Made by a program: the position numbers and the translations under genes
Shown: piece by piece, positions 26,610-35,562 of the stretch
How positions within the stretch are numbered: position 1 is the first letter of the stretch
Layout of the letters: the number at the start of each line of letters is the position of its first letter
Source: Noviherbaspirillum massiliense JC206
GTDB taxonomy: Bacteria; Pseudomonadota; Gammaproteobacteria; Burkholderiales; Burkholderiaceae_D
Direction of reading: 5' to 3'
Assembly: GCF_000312045.1 (NCBI RefSeq)
Contig: NZ_HE978635.1
Location: 250,674-314,673 of the forward strand
Length of the DNA: 64,000 nt
The notes under the pieces: model-generated
Databases searched by the model: none
What the model saw: the letters and a program-made list of their open reading frames with translations, nothing else
Told to the model about the DNA's origin: nothing

Positions 26610-26831
26610 CTATTCATTCTTCCCAAACATGCCACCAAGGCTGGATCCCATGCCGCCAAGCTTGCCAGCCATGCCCGCGTCGCCGCTCATCAGGCTATCG
26701 ATTTGAGAGCCAACCGGCCCGGGTAGCTTTTCCTTCAGGAAGTCGACCACTGTTTCCACGGCAGTCGCCGCCTTGTCTTCCGGCAGTCCCGTTCTTTCGA
26801 TCAGACGCTGAATCATCTCGTTCATGTTCAT
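26610..26831 (-). CDS. Small DUF2267-like helical protein
   Basis: A 73-residue protein: NEMIQRLIERTGLPEDKAATAVETVVDFLKEKLP is the two-helix pattern seen in DUF2267-like proteins, followed by a Gly/Met-rich tail ending in a short hydrophobic GGMFGKNE. Function unknown. A good ribosome site (CCAGAGGAAT in its sense) precedes the ATG. It converges with mscL. Confidence 0.65.
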   Translation of the reverse strand: MNMNEMIQRLIERTGLPEDKAATAVETVVDFLKEKLPGPVGSQIDSLMSGDAGMAGKLGGMGSSLGGMFGKNE

Positions 26832-27234
26832 TCCTCTGGAGTGGTGGGAATGTGAGCACCGTGCTCATTCCATGATTACAGCGAAACATGGATAGCGGGA
26901 TGTAGCGAGCATTATCTACAGGGCGGTTGAATTACCTCAATGTCCTTACCTTCGTCCCGAGGGCATTCCATTGCAACCACGTGGCAGTCGCCGGGGAATT
27001 GTTCCGGGTATCAAGAAGGCTGCGTCTGGAGCCTGCTGGTCCAAGCCCAAATAAGCGAACTCGAGGATGGCAGGTCGTGGCTGCCGGTGCGATCTTGCCG
27101 GGCGGACCGCTGCAGCCGCCGCTCGCAGCCCATCCGGCCTAGCGTCACCAACAAAGCCTGCTTCGCTGGAAAGCGGCGATGCCCCAAGCCGTTGATCTGC
27201 TACGGGCTTGCGAACATCGCCGGGCACTATGCCT
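26832..27234. other. Intergenic stretch, no gene seen
   Basis: Several overlapping short frames, none with a start signal or family resemblance. It probably holds the promoter of the small gene to its left and the 3' region of the fasciclin gene. Confidence 0.4.
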
Positions 27235-28239
27235 TCACAGCGTCGGGATGAGAACCTTGTCGATGACATGGACGACGCCGTTGCTTGCTTCGAGGTCGGT
27301 CACTGTGACGTTTGCCGTCGTGCCGGTCGCATCCTTGATGGTAATGGCGGAGCCGTTGCCGAACTGGATGCTCTGCTGCGCCAGGGTCGAGACCGGCACG
27401 CCGAACGGGAGGTCCGCCGCGCGCAGTTCGGAGTCGAGCGCATGGTATTTCAGCACGGTAGCCAGCTGCGTAGCGCCGAGACCTGACGGCGCCTTGGCAA
27501 ACGCTGCATCGGTCGGGGCGAGTACGGTGAAAGGGCCGGTGCCGTTCAGCACACTCTGCAGGCCGGCAGTGCTAACGGCCTTGGCGAGGGCGGTGAGGTT
27601 TGGGTTCACCTGGGCCATCTGTACGACGGTAAGCACGCCGGGCGGCACCAGCACCTTGTCGATTACGTGGATCACGCCGTTGCTCGCCGCGACGTCGGCG
27701 GTGGCGACGTTGGCAACCGTGCGCGCAGCGTCGGTGAGCTTGATGCCGTCGCTGCTGTCGAGCGCCAGGCTGACCGCACAATCCGCGCGACGATACAGCG
27801 TCTCCTGAATCGGGCCGTTGGTGCTCAGGATGGCTGCGTTCTTTGCGGCAGGCAGTACGTGATAAAGGAGCACGCTTTGCAAGGTGGACGCGGGCAAGGC
27901 ATTGACCATCGCGTTCGCATCGGCAAATCCCAGCCCGGCCGCCAACCGGTTGAACGCGGCGTCGGTCGGCGCAAATACCGTCAGGCGGCGGTTGGCATCA
28001 CTCAGCGCGGCGCCCAGGTTGGCCTTGGTGGCCGCTGCAAGTAATGCATTGAAGCCGCGCTGCTGCGCAACCTCGACAATGCTGCCGGCAGATTGGGCGT
28101 TGCCCATGCCGCCGGATTGCTGGGCGGATGACGCTGCGGACTGGGCAGGTGGCGCATCGGTGGCGCCGGCGTTGCCGCCGCAGGCGGCCAGCACTGTGCC
28201 CGTCAACAGGAGGATGAGGAACTTGGCAGGGTATTTCAT
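27235..28239 (-). CDS. Lipoprotein with two fasciclin (FAS1) domains
   Basis: A 334-residue protein with lipobox LAAC (residues about 17-20), a Ser/Ala/Gln linker and two FAS1 domains, each with LTVFAPTDAAF or FTVLAPTDAAF (H1 box) and NGVIHVIDKVLVP or NGVVHVIDKVLIP (H2 box). FAS1 proteins mediate adhesion or matrix binding at the cell surface. AGGAGACTGCC precedes the ATG; frames upstream of it lack a signal. Same strand as, and 141 bases after, the DUF378 gene. Confidence 0.85.
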   Translation of the reverse strand: MKYPAKFLILLLTGTVLAACGGNAGATDAPPAQSAASSAQQSGGMGNAQSAGSIVEVAQQRGFNALLAAATKANLGAALSDANRRLTVFAPTDAAFNRLAAGLGFADANAMVNALPASTLQSVLLYHVLPAAKNAAILSTNGPIQETLYRRADCAVSLALDSSDGIKLTDAARTVANVATADVAASNGVIHVIDKVLVPPGVLTVVQMAQVNPNLTALAKAVSTAGLQSVLNGTGPFTVLAPTDAAFAKAPSGLGATQLATVLKYHALDSELRAADLPFGVPVSTLAQQSIQFGNGSAITIKDATGTTANVTVTDLEASNGVVHVIDKVLIPTL

Positions 28240-28380
28240 GGCAGTCTCCTGACGGGCGACGTTTGCCCGTCGTACGTCGTATGCAGGAATAGGTGGCTTG
28301 CATTGCCGGCTCACCAGGAATGCGAGCCCAGGTCGCGGTCGAGGGGGCGAAACGAACGGGAGCGATCTCGGACACACGCC

Positions 28381-28671
28381 TCAATAGTGCTGTCGCCCCA
28401 TCTTGCTGCTCGTATAGATTGAGTACAGCGCGCACAGGCCCACGACTACGTAGACGATTCTCGAGAGCGGGCTCATTTCACCGAACAGGCTCGCTACCAG
28501 ATCGACATTGAACAGGCCGACCAGGCCCCAGTTAAGTCCTCCAATGATCAGCAAGCTCATTGCGATCCAGTCGGCCGCGCTCATCCTGCTTCCCGCCGCC
28601 GCACGCAAGCTTGCCCGGCGTTCCGGGGTAAGGCGTCTTTCCATGGCTTGACTCGTCTCTATGGTTTCCAT
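28381..28671 (-). CDS. DUF378 membrane protein
   Basis: A 96-residue protein: a charged N-terminus, then ADWIAMSLLIIGGLNWGLVGLFNVDLVASLFG, the DUF378 signature, and a second membrane helix (IVYVVVGLCALYSIY). Function unknown. CAAGGAGATCGAT precedes the ATG. It is divergent from the B12-MerR regulator, and the shared 210-bp region contains an inverted pair of a 12-bp motif, suggesting regulation by that neighbour. Confidence 0.8.
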   Translation of the reverse strand: METIETSQAMERRLTPERRASLRAAAGSRMSAADWIAMSLLIIGGLNWGLVGLFNVDLVASLFGEMSPLSRIVYVVVGLCALYSIYTSSKMGRQHY

Positions 28672-28751
28672 ATCGATCTCCTTGAAAATTGAAAAAAATC
28701 CACTCGGGCATCCTCTCGGCTGTATGCTCATTCGGTCCTGCGATCGGAAAT

Positions 28752-28824
28752 GTCCAATACAAACCGGAGTCAAATCAGTCTTGTTCACGAAAGCCGGTTT
28801 GTCAATGTTTTGTATTAGACAAAA
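28752..28824. promoter_or_regulatory. Inverted TTTGTATTrGAC motifs in the divergent regulator promoter
   Basis: TTTGTATTGGAC reads on the minus strand at 28752-28763, and TTTGTATTAGAC on the plus strand at 28809-28820 (11 of 12 identical). The right copy is part of the perfect dyad TTTTGT-ATTAG-ACAAAA (28808-28824). One motif faces each divergent gene. This is the likely operator of the B12-MerR protein. Confidence 0.6.
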
Positions 28825-28883
28825 ACGGTGCGTACAATGACCTTAATTCCGATCCACCTGCACCGCGTGACAAGCTTTTTCTT

Positions 28884-29831
28884 ATGGAACATTCTGGTAA
28901 GCCATCTTCCCGCCTGGGCATCGGGGCAGTCGAACGTGAAACCGGCCTGTCGAAGGAAACCCTGCGCATCTGGGAACGGCGCTACGGTTTCCCGCAGCCT
29001 GTTCGCGACGGCGGCGATGTGCGCAGCTATCCGGCCGAGCAGATCGAGAAACTGCGCCTGGTAAAGCGCCTGCTCGACCAGGGCCATCGCCCGGGAAAAA
29101 TCCTCGGGCTTGGCATCGGAGAGCTGCAGGCACTGGCGGCCGCTGCCCATCCCGTCCGCGAAGTAGCCGCGGGCGCCACGCCCGGCGAGGAATTGTCGCC
29201 TTATCTGGCGTGTTGCCGGGCACATCGGCGCGACGAGTTGCGTCAGGCGCTTATGCAGGCGCTGTTACGGCTGGGCATCGAGCGATTTGTCCTGGACGTG
29301 CTGGCACCGCTTACCACACTGATCGGTGTTGAATGGGCCAACGGCAAGCTCGCGATTTCCGAAGAGCACCTGTACACGGAATCGGTGCAAACCGTGCTGC
29401 GCCCGGCGATTTCTTCCCTCCAGGCGTCCCTTGCCACTGATGACGCCGGGCCGCGCGTCCTGCTCACGACCTTTCCGCAGGAGCAGCACGGGCTCGGTTT
29501 GCTGATGGCGGAAGCCTTCTTCACCCTGGCAGGAGCCCATTGCATTTCGCTCGGCACGCAGACCCCGATCATGGAAATCCTGGGCGCGGCGCACAAGCAG
29601 CAGGCGGACATCATTGCCCTCTCGTTTTCCACTGCCACGCATGCCGGGCATGCATTGGAGAGTCTTGGCGCACTGCAGTCCAAAGTGCCGCAGGGGATGG
29701 AGATATGGGCCGGTGGTGGCAGTTGCCATGCACTGCAGCGCCGGCTGCCGTCCGGAATCAGAGTGCTGGATCTGCCATCGCTTCGAGACGCGGTATCGGA
29801 GTGGCGAAGCAGGCATGCCGGGAACAGGTAG
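28884..29831 (+). CDS. LitR/CarH-type B12-binding MerR regulator
   Basis: A 315-residue protein: MerR winged helix (LGIGAVERETGLSKETLRIWERRYGFPQP) followed by a cobalamin-binding region. The light-sensor motif W-x9-EH is present as W151...E161-H162, and the cobalamin His ligand lies in EQH202GLG. In CarH and LitR, light breaks adenosyl-B12 and releases DNA. The ATG chosen is the one just before the MerR domain; the frame upstream is non-conserved. The neighbouring DUF378 and fasciclin genes are candidate targets. Confidence 0.85.
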   Translation: MEHSGKPSSRLGIGAVERETGLSKETLRIWERRYGFPQPVRDGGDVRSYPAEQIEKLRLVKRLLDQGHRPGKILGLGIGELQALAAAAHPVREVAAGATPGEELSPYLACCRAHRRDELRQALMQALLRLGIERFVLDVLAPLTTLIGVEWANGKLAISEEHLYTESVQTVLRPAISSLQASLATDDAGPRVLLTTFPQEQHGLGLLMAEAFFTLAGAHCISLGTQTPIMEILGAAHKQQADIIALSFSTATHAGHALESLGALQSKVPQGMEIWAGGGSCHALQRRLPSGIRVLDLPSLRDAVSEWRSRHAGNR

Positions 29832-30096
29832 GCTGAGGCGAGATTCCCGCATGGGCATGCGGTTGAATCAGCGCTCTGGCTGGTCGCTGGCCCAAGGTGC
29901 CGCACTACACTGCCCAAAGTGCAAGCTGTACGCGCCACGCCTGCCCGGAAGTGCGACGCTGTCCGGGCCTGGCCTCGCACAGGCCGGTACCCTGACCAAG
30001 CTGGCTGGAAGCCAATTTACTAACCGTCAAGGATAAAGTTGGCGGTATGCGACCGGGGACTTCGAAGCGTACAGGCCGCGGGACGGTCGCAGGATT

Positions 30097-30441
30097 TCAT
30101 ATCGGAGCTGGTTTAAGTTGCCGCTGGCGAGCAGATGAATCCGTCCATTTACCCGTACGCAAGGGAATGATGCGGGCGTTGTGCTGGCGCGCGAGTGCCT
30201 GCGCTTCCTCCGTGAACACGGTGCCGACAATGAGCACGCCGTCGGGCGCCGGTTCTCCCATTCTGCGCAAGGCCCGGGCAAGCGGCGCGGACATCACGAC
30301 GTCCCGCTCACCGTGGTCGCACAGGATCAGCGTGTAGATACCGTCGGGGCGTGTTTCTTTCGCCGCAGCGTCCCGGTAGGCGGGCGGAACGGCATCACGT
30401 ATCCCGCTGCCTGGCACTCTTGCTCGAATATTCGCTTTCAT
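30097..30441 (-). CDS. Hypothetical protein, possibly nuclease-like
   Basis: A 114-residue soluble protein: IYTLILCDHGERDVVMSAPLARALRRMG and DGVLIVGTVFTEEAQALARQHNARIIPL. The second segment resembles the last strand-helix of Mrr-type restriction endonuclease domains, but the catalytic D-x-ExK region is not seen. I do not assign a function. GGAGAAACTCG precedes the ATG. Confidence 0.5.
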   Translation of the reverse strand: MKANIRARVPGSGIRDAVPPAYRDAAAKETRPDGIYTLILCDHGERDVVMSAPLARALRRMGEPAPDGVLIVGTVFTEEAQALARQHNARIIPLRTGKWTDSSARQRQLKPAPI

Positions 30442-30791
30442 CGAGTTTCTCCGTGTCGGGCTTGGACCTCGGACAACCCCTTCGATTCCCTGTCGCCGAT
30501 GCCAGGTGGGCACAAGTCTGCACCGACAGTTTCTTCCCCATGCCTGTCGACACCTGGCGACGGATTGCCAAAGGGGAACTCCAGGTGGTCAAGCGCGCCT
30601 GGCGTCCGGGCGCAGCCAGACGTCGATGTGGCAGTGTCCCATCAACGGGTACTGTTTCAGCAAAATCGATGCGAGAATAGGAGCAGCTTCTTACGCAGCA
30701 TGACGCCAATGACAGCTGGCGCTCTTTTTCCCATTTCAACCCGCATGTACAGGCCGCAGTAGCGGCCGTGCATCTTTCCCGGGAAATGCAT
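30442..30791. other. Intergenic stretch before the serpin gene
   Basis: No gene supported on either strand. It must contain the serpin promoter; I could not choose a convincing -35/-10 pair. Confidence 0.35.
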
Positions 30792-32096
30792 ATGAAGTAT
30801 CAAGCCATAGCAGCAGCGCTTGCGCTTGCCGGACTGCTTGTGTGGAGTGGCCGGGCACCGGCCGCGACCGATACCTCCCCACCTGCAGCAACTGTCGCAA
30901 CGTCGACCTTGCCGCGAGATCTCAATCCGCAAGTACCGGAAGCGGACATCGCTTCCGCAGTATCCGGGAATACCGCTTTCGCAATTAACGCATTGCGGCA
31001 ACTCGATCCAACGGGCCGACAAAATACCGTCTTTTCACCCTACAGCATCACGCAAGTGGGAGCGATGATCGCGCTCGGGGCCAAGGGCAACACCCTGAGC
31101 GGGATTCAGCAGGCTTTGTCATTCGCCTCACCGCCAGCGCGGCTTGCCCCGGCACTCAATGCCATTGATCTGCAACTGGAAACCAAGACTTCGGGCGCGT
31201 CAACGAACGGCCTCGGACCATCTCCGAGCCTGAGTATCGTGAATGACGTCTGGATGCAGAGCGGGTTTGGCATCCTTCCCTCTTTTCTGGATACGATCGC
31301 CGTGAACTTCGGCGGCGGCACGCAGCTGCTTGATTTTATTGGCGCGCCGGAGAACGCACGCACCAGCATCAATTCCTATATCGGGCAGCAAACGAACAGC
31401 CGGATCACGGACTTGATGCCGCAAGGTTCCATCACTTCCGATACCCGTCTGGTGCTGACCAACGCAGTCTGGTTCAAGGCGAACTGGCAATCCCCATTTC
31501 CTTTGCAAAATTCCCGCAGCCTCCCCTTCACCGGGTGCACAGGTAGCACGTCGACCGTGCCATTCTTGTCCCAGCAATCGCCATTCGGGTATGCACAAAG
31601 CGGCGACTATCAGGCGGTGGATTTGCCATACGTCGGTGGAGACATATCGATGCTGATCGTCATGCCGACACCCGGGACCTTCGATACCTTTCTGTCTGAA
31701 CTCACGGCCGCCAAGCTGGGAGAGGTCGTCAATAAGCTGTCGCGTCAAACCGTGGCATTGTCCTTGCCGAAATTCAAATTCGATACATCGGCTGGCCTTA
31801 TCCCGTCATTACAGGCACTCGGCATGGTCGATGCATTTAATCCAGCCACTGCCGACTTTTCGGGCATTGACGGCCAGCGCGATCTGTTCATCAGCGCGGC
31901 AGAGCACAAGGCCTACATCAACGCCGATGAGAATGGCACGGAAGCCGCTGCCGCGACAGGGATAGGGATCTCCATCACCAGCGCCCCCGTGCCGAGCCAA
32001 ATAGTGCCGTTCGTCGTCGATCATTCTTTCCTTTTCATGCTCCGTGATCGCGCGACGGGGCTGGTTTTATTCATCGGGAAGGTAGTCTCCCTTTAA
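30792..32096 (+). CDS. Exported serpin (serine protease inhibitor)
   Basis: A 434-residue serpin with a signal peptide (KYQAIAAALALAGLLVWSGRAPA). Family landmarks are NTVFSPYSITQVGAMIALGAKGNT, LVLTNAVWFKANWQSPF, and the C-terminal VDHSFLFMLRDRATGLVLFIGKV. The reactive-loop hinge E380-N-G382-T383-EAAAA is that of inhibitory serpins; counting from it puts P1-P1' near Thr396-Ser397, a small-residue site fitting elastase-like targets. Serpins are uncommon in Gram-negative bacteria. Confidence 0.9.
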   Translation: MKYQAIAAALALAGLLVWSGRAPAATDTSPPAATVATSTLPRDLNPQVPEADIASAVSGNTAFAINALRQLDPTGRQNTVFSPYSITQVGAMIALGAKGNTLSGIQQALSFASPPARLAPALNAIDLQLETKTSGASTNGLGPSPSLSIVNDVWMQSGFGILPSFLDTIAVNFGGGTQLLDFIGAPENARTSINSYIGQQTNSRITDLMPQGSITSDTRLVLTNAVWFKANWQSPFPLQNSRSLPFTGCTGSTSTVPFLSQQSPFGYAQSGDYQAVDLPYVGGDISMLIVMPTPGTFDTFLSELTAAKLGEVVNKLSRQTVALSLPKFKFDTSAGLIPSLQALGMVDAFNPATADFSGIDGQRDLFISAAEHKAYINADENGTEAAAATGIGISITSAPVPSQIVPFVVDHSFLFMLRDRATGLVLFIGKVVSL

Positions 32097-32192
32097 AAGA
32101 GCAGGTACAAATCAATGTGTGTCTTGTCTGGGCGGCCTTAAGGTTTCGTTCTTCCTCAGCCTTGCTTGGCCGGCTTCACTCCAGGAACAGCT

Positions 32193-32598
32193 TTACCCGG
32201 TCTTGGGAAGATACGCCCTCCTGATGAAATCCCTGACCCAAACGATCACATGATGAATGTGGTCAGTCGTCATCAACTGCGCAACATGGCGGATGGATGT
32301 CCGCGACGGCACCCGGACCGGCTTATAGATGCGGATCTGCCATGCCTGCACTGCCGTCGGGACCTTGTACTGTGCATGGAAACTGGCGAGGTCGCGAGGT
32401 GATGATGCCAAGGACCGTGTCTTTCCCTTTCACTGCCGGCACCGAGGAAATCCGGTTCCTCTCCCGGATGTGCTCGACCTGTTCCGCCGTATCGTCCATC
32501 CGCACTGCGCAGACGTTCTTTTCCATGATGGAAGACACGGGTTGGGGCAGAAGCGTATTGAGTGCGGGCATGGTCGCGGCCGGGCAAGGAGTGTCCAA
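32193..32598 (-). pseudogene. Frameshifted CBS-domain protein
   Basis: The 5' part reads PVSSIMEKNVCAVRMDDTAEQVEH... VLGIITS, then leaves frame near 32396. The continuation RDLASFHAQYKVPTAVQAW... VAQLMTTDHIHHVIVW is in another frame, as if two bases of a CG run had been lost. The end of the second CBS domain is also degenerate. It lies on the opposite strand, just upstream of an intact CBS gene. Confidence 0.65.
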
Positions 32599-32723
32599 AT
32601 AAGACTCGCAGGAAGGCGGAATCGTTCATCGACCAGTGAGGCAGGCTCGCCCTTGAGCTATCTCAATCCCTTGCAGGCAATAGGGAACACACTTGCAGAC
32701 GGCCCCAGCGTACGGAGGAAGCC

Positions 32724-33185
32724 ATGGCGGAAAGACTGGATATCGGCGATATCTGCAACCGGGTAGTTGTCTTCACTACCGAAGACATGACTGTGAAGCA
32801 GGCTGCCGAGCTGATGCGCGACGAGCATGTGGGCAGCCTGGTCGTGATTCGCGATGCGGACCTCGGCCGCATCGTTGTCGGCATGGTCACCGACCGCGAC
32901 ATCGCCATCGTGGCCGTGGCGCGCGATTTCGAACCGCAGACGCTGCGCGTCGCCGACATCATGAACAGCCCGGCGATCACGACACGCCCGGATGCCTCCG
33001 TCAACGAAGTCCTGGGCCTGATGCGCCAGCACGGCATCCGGCGGGTTCCGGTCACGAGCGATCAGGGTGTGCTGATCGGCATTATCACGCTCGACGATTT
33101 GCTCGAGATCTTCGCGGAAGAGATGCAGGTCTTCGTGCAGGCAATGACTGCCGGGCGCCATCACGAGGCGCGCACGCGCGTCTGA
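32724..33185 (+). CDS. Two-CBS-domain protein
   Basis: A 153-residue protein with paired CBS motifs: VVVFTTEDMTVKQAAELMRDEHVGSLVV... GMVTDRDIAIV and AITTRPDASVNEVLGLMRQHGIRRVPV... GIITLDDLLEIF. CBS pairs bind adenine nucleotides and usually report energy state or stress. Stand-alone members act as regulators of unknown partners. CGGAGGAAGCC precedes the ATG. CBS and Usp remnants around it suggest a stress-gene neighbourhood in decay. Confidence 0.85.
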   Translation: MAERLDIGDICNRVVVFTTEDMTVKQAAELMRDEHVGSLVVIRDADLGRIVVGMVTDRDIAIVAVARDFEPQTLRVADIMNSPAITTRPDASVNEVLGLMRQHGIRRVPVTSDQGVLIGIITLDDLLEIFAEEMQVFVQAMTAGRHHEARTRV

Positions 33186-33276
33186 CTTGCTCGATTTAAC
33201 GGAGGCGGCGACGCTGCCAGACCGGGCGAGGAAAATTTTCCGGTGCTCTTGCAACGAAATCGTTTTCTCTTTTCGT

Positions 33277-33410
33277 TCACCGAATCAGGGGTATGGCGTC
33301 ATGAACGGTCTGCGACGATTCCATACCTGCATTCCAGACGATCAAAATTCGGTCGGCGGCCAGCTTGAGCCCTTCGACATAGGACGGAATCAAGACCAGC
33401 CCTGCTGCTT
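33277..33410 (-). pseudogene. Universal stress protein remnant
   Basis: A short frame reads EEAAGLVLIPSYVEGLKLAADRILIVWNAG, then ESSQTVHDAIPLI. This matches the middle of tandem UspA proteins (VLVIPY... RVLVAWNASRESTRAV). The rest of the domain is missing on both sides, and a stop follows. It abuts the CDF transporter 3' end. Confidence 0.5.
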
Positions 33411-33412
33411 CC

Positions 33413-34399
33413 TCACTGACCGGCCTGCACCCGAAGCGACGACCGGATCGGCCCTGACTCGAAGAAGATGCGGTGAACGGAGGGATACTCTGCCTTGACC
33501 GCCGTTTCCAGGCGGTCGATCGCCCGGTCGACTTCATCGATGCTGAGCCCGCGCCGGAATCGCACTGCCGCAGCCAGCAGGATGCGGTCGGGGCCGAGCT
33601 GCATGGTGAGCAGGTTGCCGACGGTTTCGACCGCGGGATCGGAAGAAAAAATCTTTCGCAGGCGGACGATCTGCTCCCGGTCGATGCTTTCTCCTACCAG
33701 CAGTCCGCCGGTTTCGCGCGCCAGGGTGAAGGCGGCGCCGGCCAGCACCAGGCCGATGAGTACCGACGCGGCGGGATCGAAATAGGGATTGTCGAGCGTG
33801 TGGCCGAGCCAGATGCCGAGCGCCGCGATCGCGATGCCGATCAGGGCGGCGGAATCCTCGATGAAGACGGCGATGACGCTGGCATCCTTGCTACGGCGCA
33901 TGGCCTGCCACAGGCTTTCGCCGCTGCGCCGCCGGGCGTGGAGTTCGCGCCGCGAAATATTCCAGCTGTATCCCTCGAACAGGGCTGCCAGGCCCAGCAC
34001 CACGTAATTCCAGGTCGGGTCTTCCAGCGGCGGCGGATTTTGCAGGCTGACGATGCCCTGGTAAAGCGAGATCCCGCCGCCGAGCGAAAACACCGACAGC
34101 GCCACGATCAGGGCCCAGAAATACATCGCCTTGCCGTAGCCGAAGGGATGCCATTCGTCGGCCGGCTTGCTGCTTTGCCTGACGCCCAGGAGCAGGAGCA
34201 GTTCATTGCCGGTATCGACCGTGGAATGCACGCCTTCGGCCAGCATGGCGGAACTGCCCGTCACGCCCGCCACAATAAATTTACTGATTGCAATCCCGAG
34301 GTTGGCGGCAATGGCGGCATAGATCACCTTTTGCGAGCCTCTTGGCTTCGCCGGCGCACCGGCTTGCTGTTCTTGCCTGATGAATTGCTTCGCTGCCAT
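33413..34399 (-). CDS. Cation diffusion facilitator transporter
   Basis: A 328-residue CDF protein of the SLC30A9-like branch. It has YAAIAANLGIAISKFIVAGVTGSSAMLAEGVHSTVDTGNE (TM1-2 with the HxxxD metal site), HPFGYGKAMYFWALI, an EDSAALIG motif in TM5, and a C-terminal ferredoxin-like domain (FFESGPI). It likely exports divalent cations such as Zn2+, Co2+ or Fe2+ across the inner membrane in exchange for protons. Metal specificity cannot be read from sequence. Confidence 0.9.
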   Translation of the reverse strand: MAAKQFIRQEQQAGAPAKPRGSQKVIYAAIAANLGIAISKFIVAGVTGSSAMLAEGVHSTVDTGNELLLLLGVRQSSKPADEWHPFGYGKAMYFWALIVALSVFSLGGGISLYQGIVSLQNPPPLEDPTWNYVVLGLAALFEGYSWNISRRELHARRRSGESLWQAMRRSKDASVIAVFIEDSAALIGIAIAALGIWLGHTLDNPYFDPAASVLIGLVLAGAAFTLARETGGLLVGESIDREQIVRLRKIFSSDPAVETVGNLLTMQLGPDRILLAAAVRFRRGLSIDEVDRAIDRLETAVKAEYPSVHRIFFESGPIRSSLRVQAGQ

Positions 34400-34557
34400 G
34401 GCGTGCTCCGCTCGGATTGTCGTTCGGTATGGCGGCTAAGACAGCGGGGAGGTGCGTTTCGTGCAATCGCGGGCACGGACTTTCCCGCGCAGCGGAACCT
34501 ATGGACGACGGGCATGGACAAAACGGCATCGGTTGCAACGACACCATGGAGAAAGTC

Positions 34558-35562
34558 ATGACGAAACACGGTAACAGCAGCAGCAAGGCGGATGAGGCAG
34601 CGGCGCTGCAGCGCCGGATACAGCGGGAAGTGGATCAGCTCGATGCGCAGCGGCAGTCGGGCGGCAAGCAATCGGGCGAAGGCGCGGTGCAGGCCGGCAC
34701 ACGCAGGCAGCCGGAGCCGCCCTTCCCGGAACAGCATCTGCAAAAGCCGGGCATCGAATCGGAACTCGATCCCGCGCCGCAATTCCTTGCGCCCGACTAC
34801 AAGGGCAGCGGCAAGCTGGAAGGCAGGGCCGCGCTGATTACCGGCGGCGATTCCGGCATCGGTCGCGCGGTGGCGGTGCTGTATGCGCGCGAAGGCGCCG
34901 ATGTCGCCATCGTGTATTTGAATGAACACGGCGATGCCGACGAGACCAGGCGCTGTGTCGAGAAGGAAGGCCGGCGCTGCCTGCTGCTGCCGGGTGATGT
35001 GCGCGACGTGGAATTCTGCAAGGCGGCGGTCCAGCAAACCATCGATGCCTTCGGCAAGCTCGACATCCTCGTCAACAATGCCGCCTTCCAGGAACATGTG
35101 TCGGGGCTGGAAGAGCTGAGCGAGGAGCATTTCGACCTGACCATGCGGACCAATATCTATGGCTATTTCCACATGGTCAAGGCGGCATTGCCGCACCTGC
35201 AAGCCGGCTCAGCCATCATCAATACCGGCTCGGAGACCGGCATTTTCGGCAACGAGACCCTGCTGGACTATTCCGCCACCAAGGGCGCGATCCACGCCTT
35301 CACCAAGTCGCTCGCGACCAACCTGGTGTCGCGCGGCATCCGGGTGAATGCCGTGGCACCGGGCCCGGTGTGGACTCCGCTCAACCCGGCCGACCAGCCG
35401 GCGCAAAAGGTGGCGCACTTCGGCTCGGCCACCGACATGAAGCGCCCGGCCCAGCCGGAAGAAGTGTCACCGGCCTATGTCTTCCTGGCGTCGCCGGTGT
35501 GCTCCAGCTATATCACGGGGATCGTGCTGCCGGTACTGGGCGGGGTGACGGGCAGCGCGTGA
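34558..35562 (+). CDS. SDR oxidoreductase, YghA-like
   Basis: A 334-residue classical SDR with an N-terminal extension: KLEGRAALITGGDSGIGRAVAVLYAREGADVAI (Rossmann loop), the NNA motif, catalytic Ser in NTGSETG and the YSATKGAIHAFTKSL Y-x3-K pair. The SELDPAPQFLAPDYKGSGKL lead-in is typical of the YghA/GsiB-like stress-induced group. The ATG preceded by GGAGAAAGTC was chosen. Substrate unknown. Confidence 0.9.
   Translation: MTKHGNSSSKADEAAALQRRIQREVDQLDAQRQSGGKQSGEGAVQAGTRRQPEPPFPEQHLQKPGIESELDPAPQFLAPDYKGSGKLEGRAALITGGDSGIGRAVAVLYAREGADVAIVYLNEHGDADETRRCVEKEGRRCLLLPGDVRDVEFCKAAVQQTIDAFGKLDILVNNAAFQEHVSGLEELSEEHFDLTMRTNIYGYFHMVKAALPHLQAGSAIINTGSETGIFGNETLLDYSATKGAIHAFTKSLATNLVSRGIRVNAVAPGPVWTPLNPADQPAQKVAHFGSATDMKRPAQPEEVSPAYVFLASPVCSSYITGIVLPVLGGVTGSA

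Noticed and set aside
30395-30739. Minus-strand 114-codon frame before the serpin
   Set aside because: Ser/Arg-rich with no ribosome site and no family; overlaps the start of the better-supported gene at 30097-30441.
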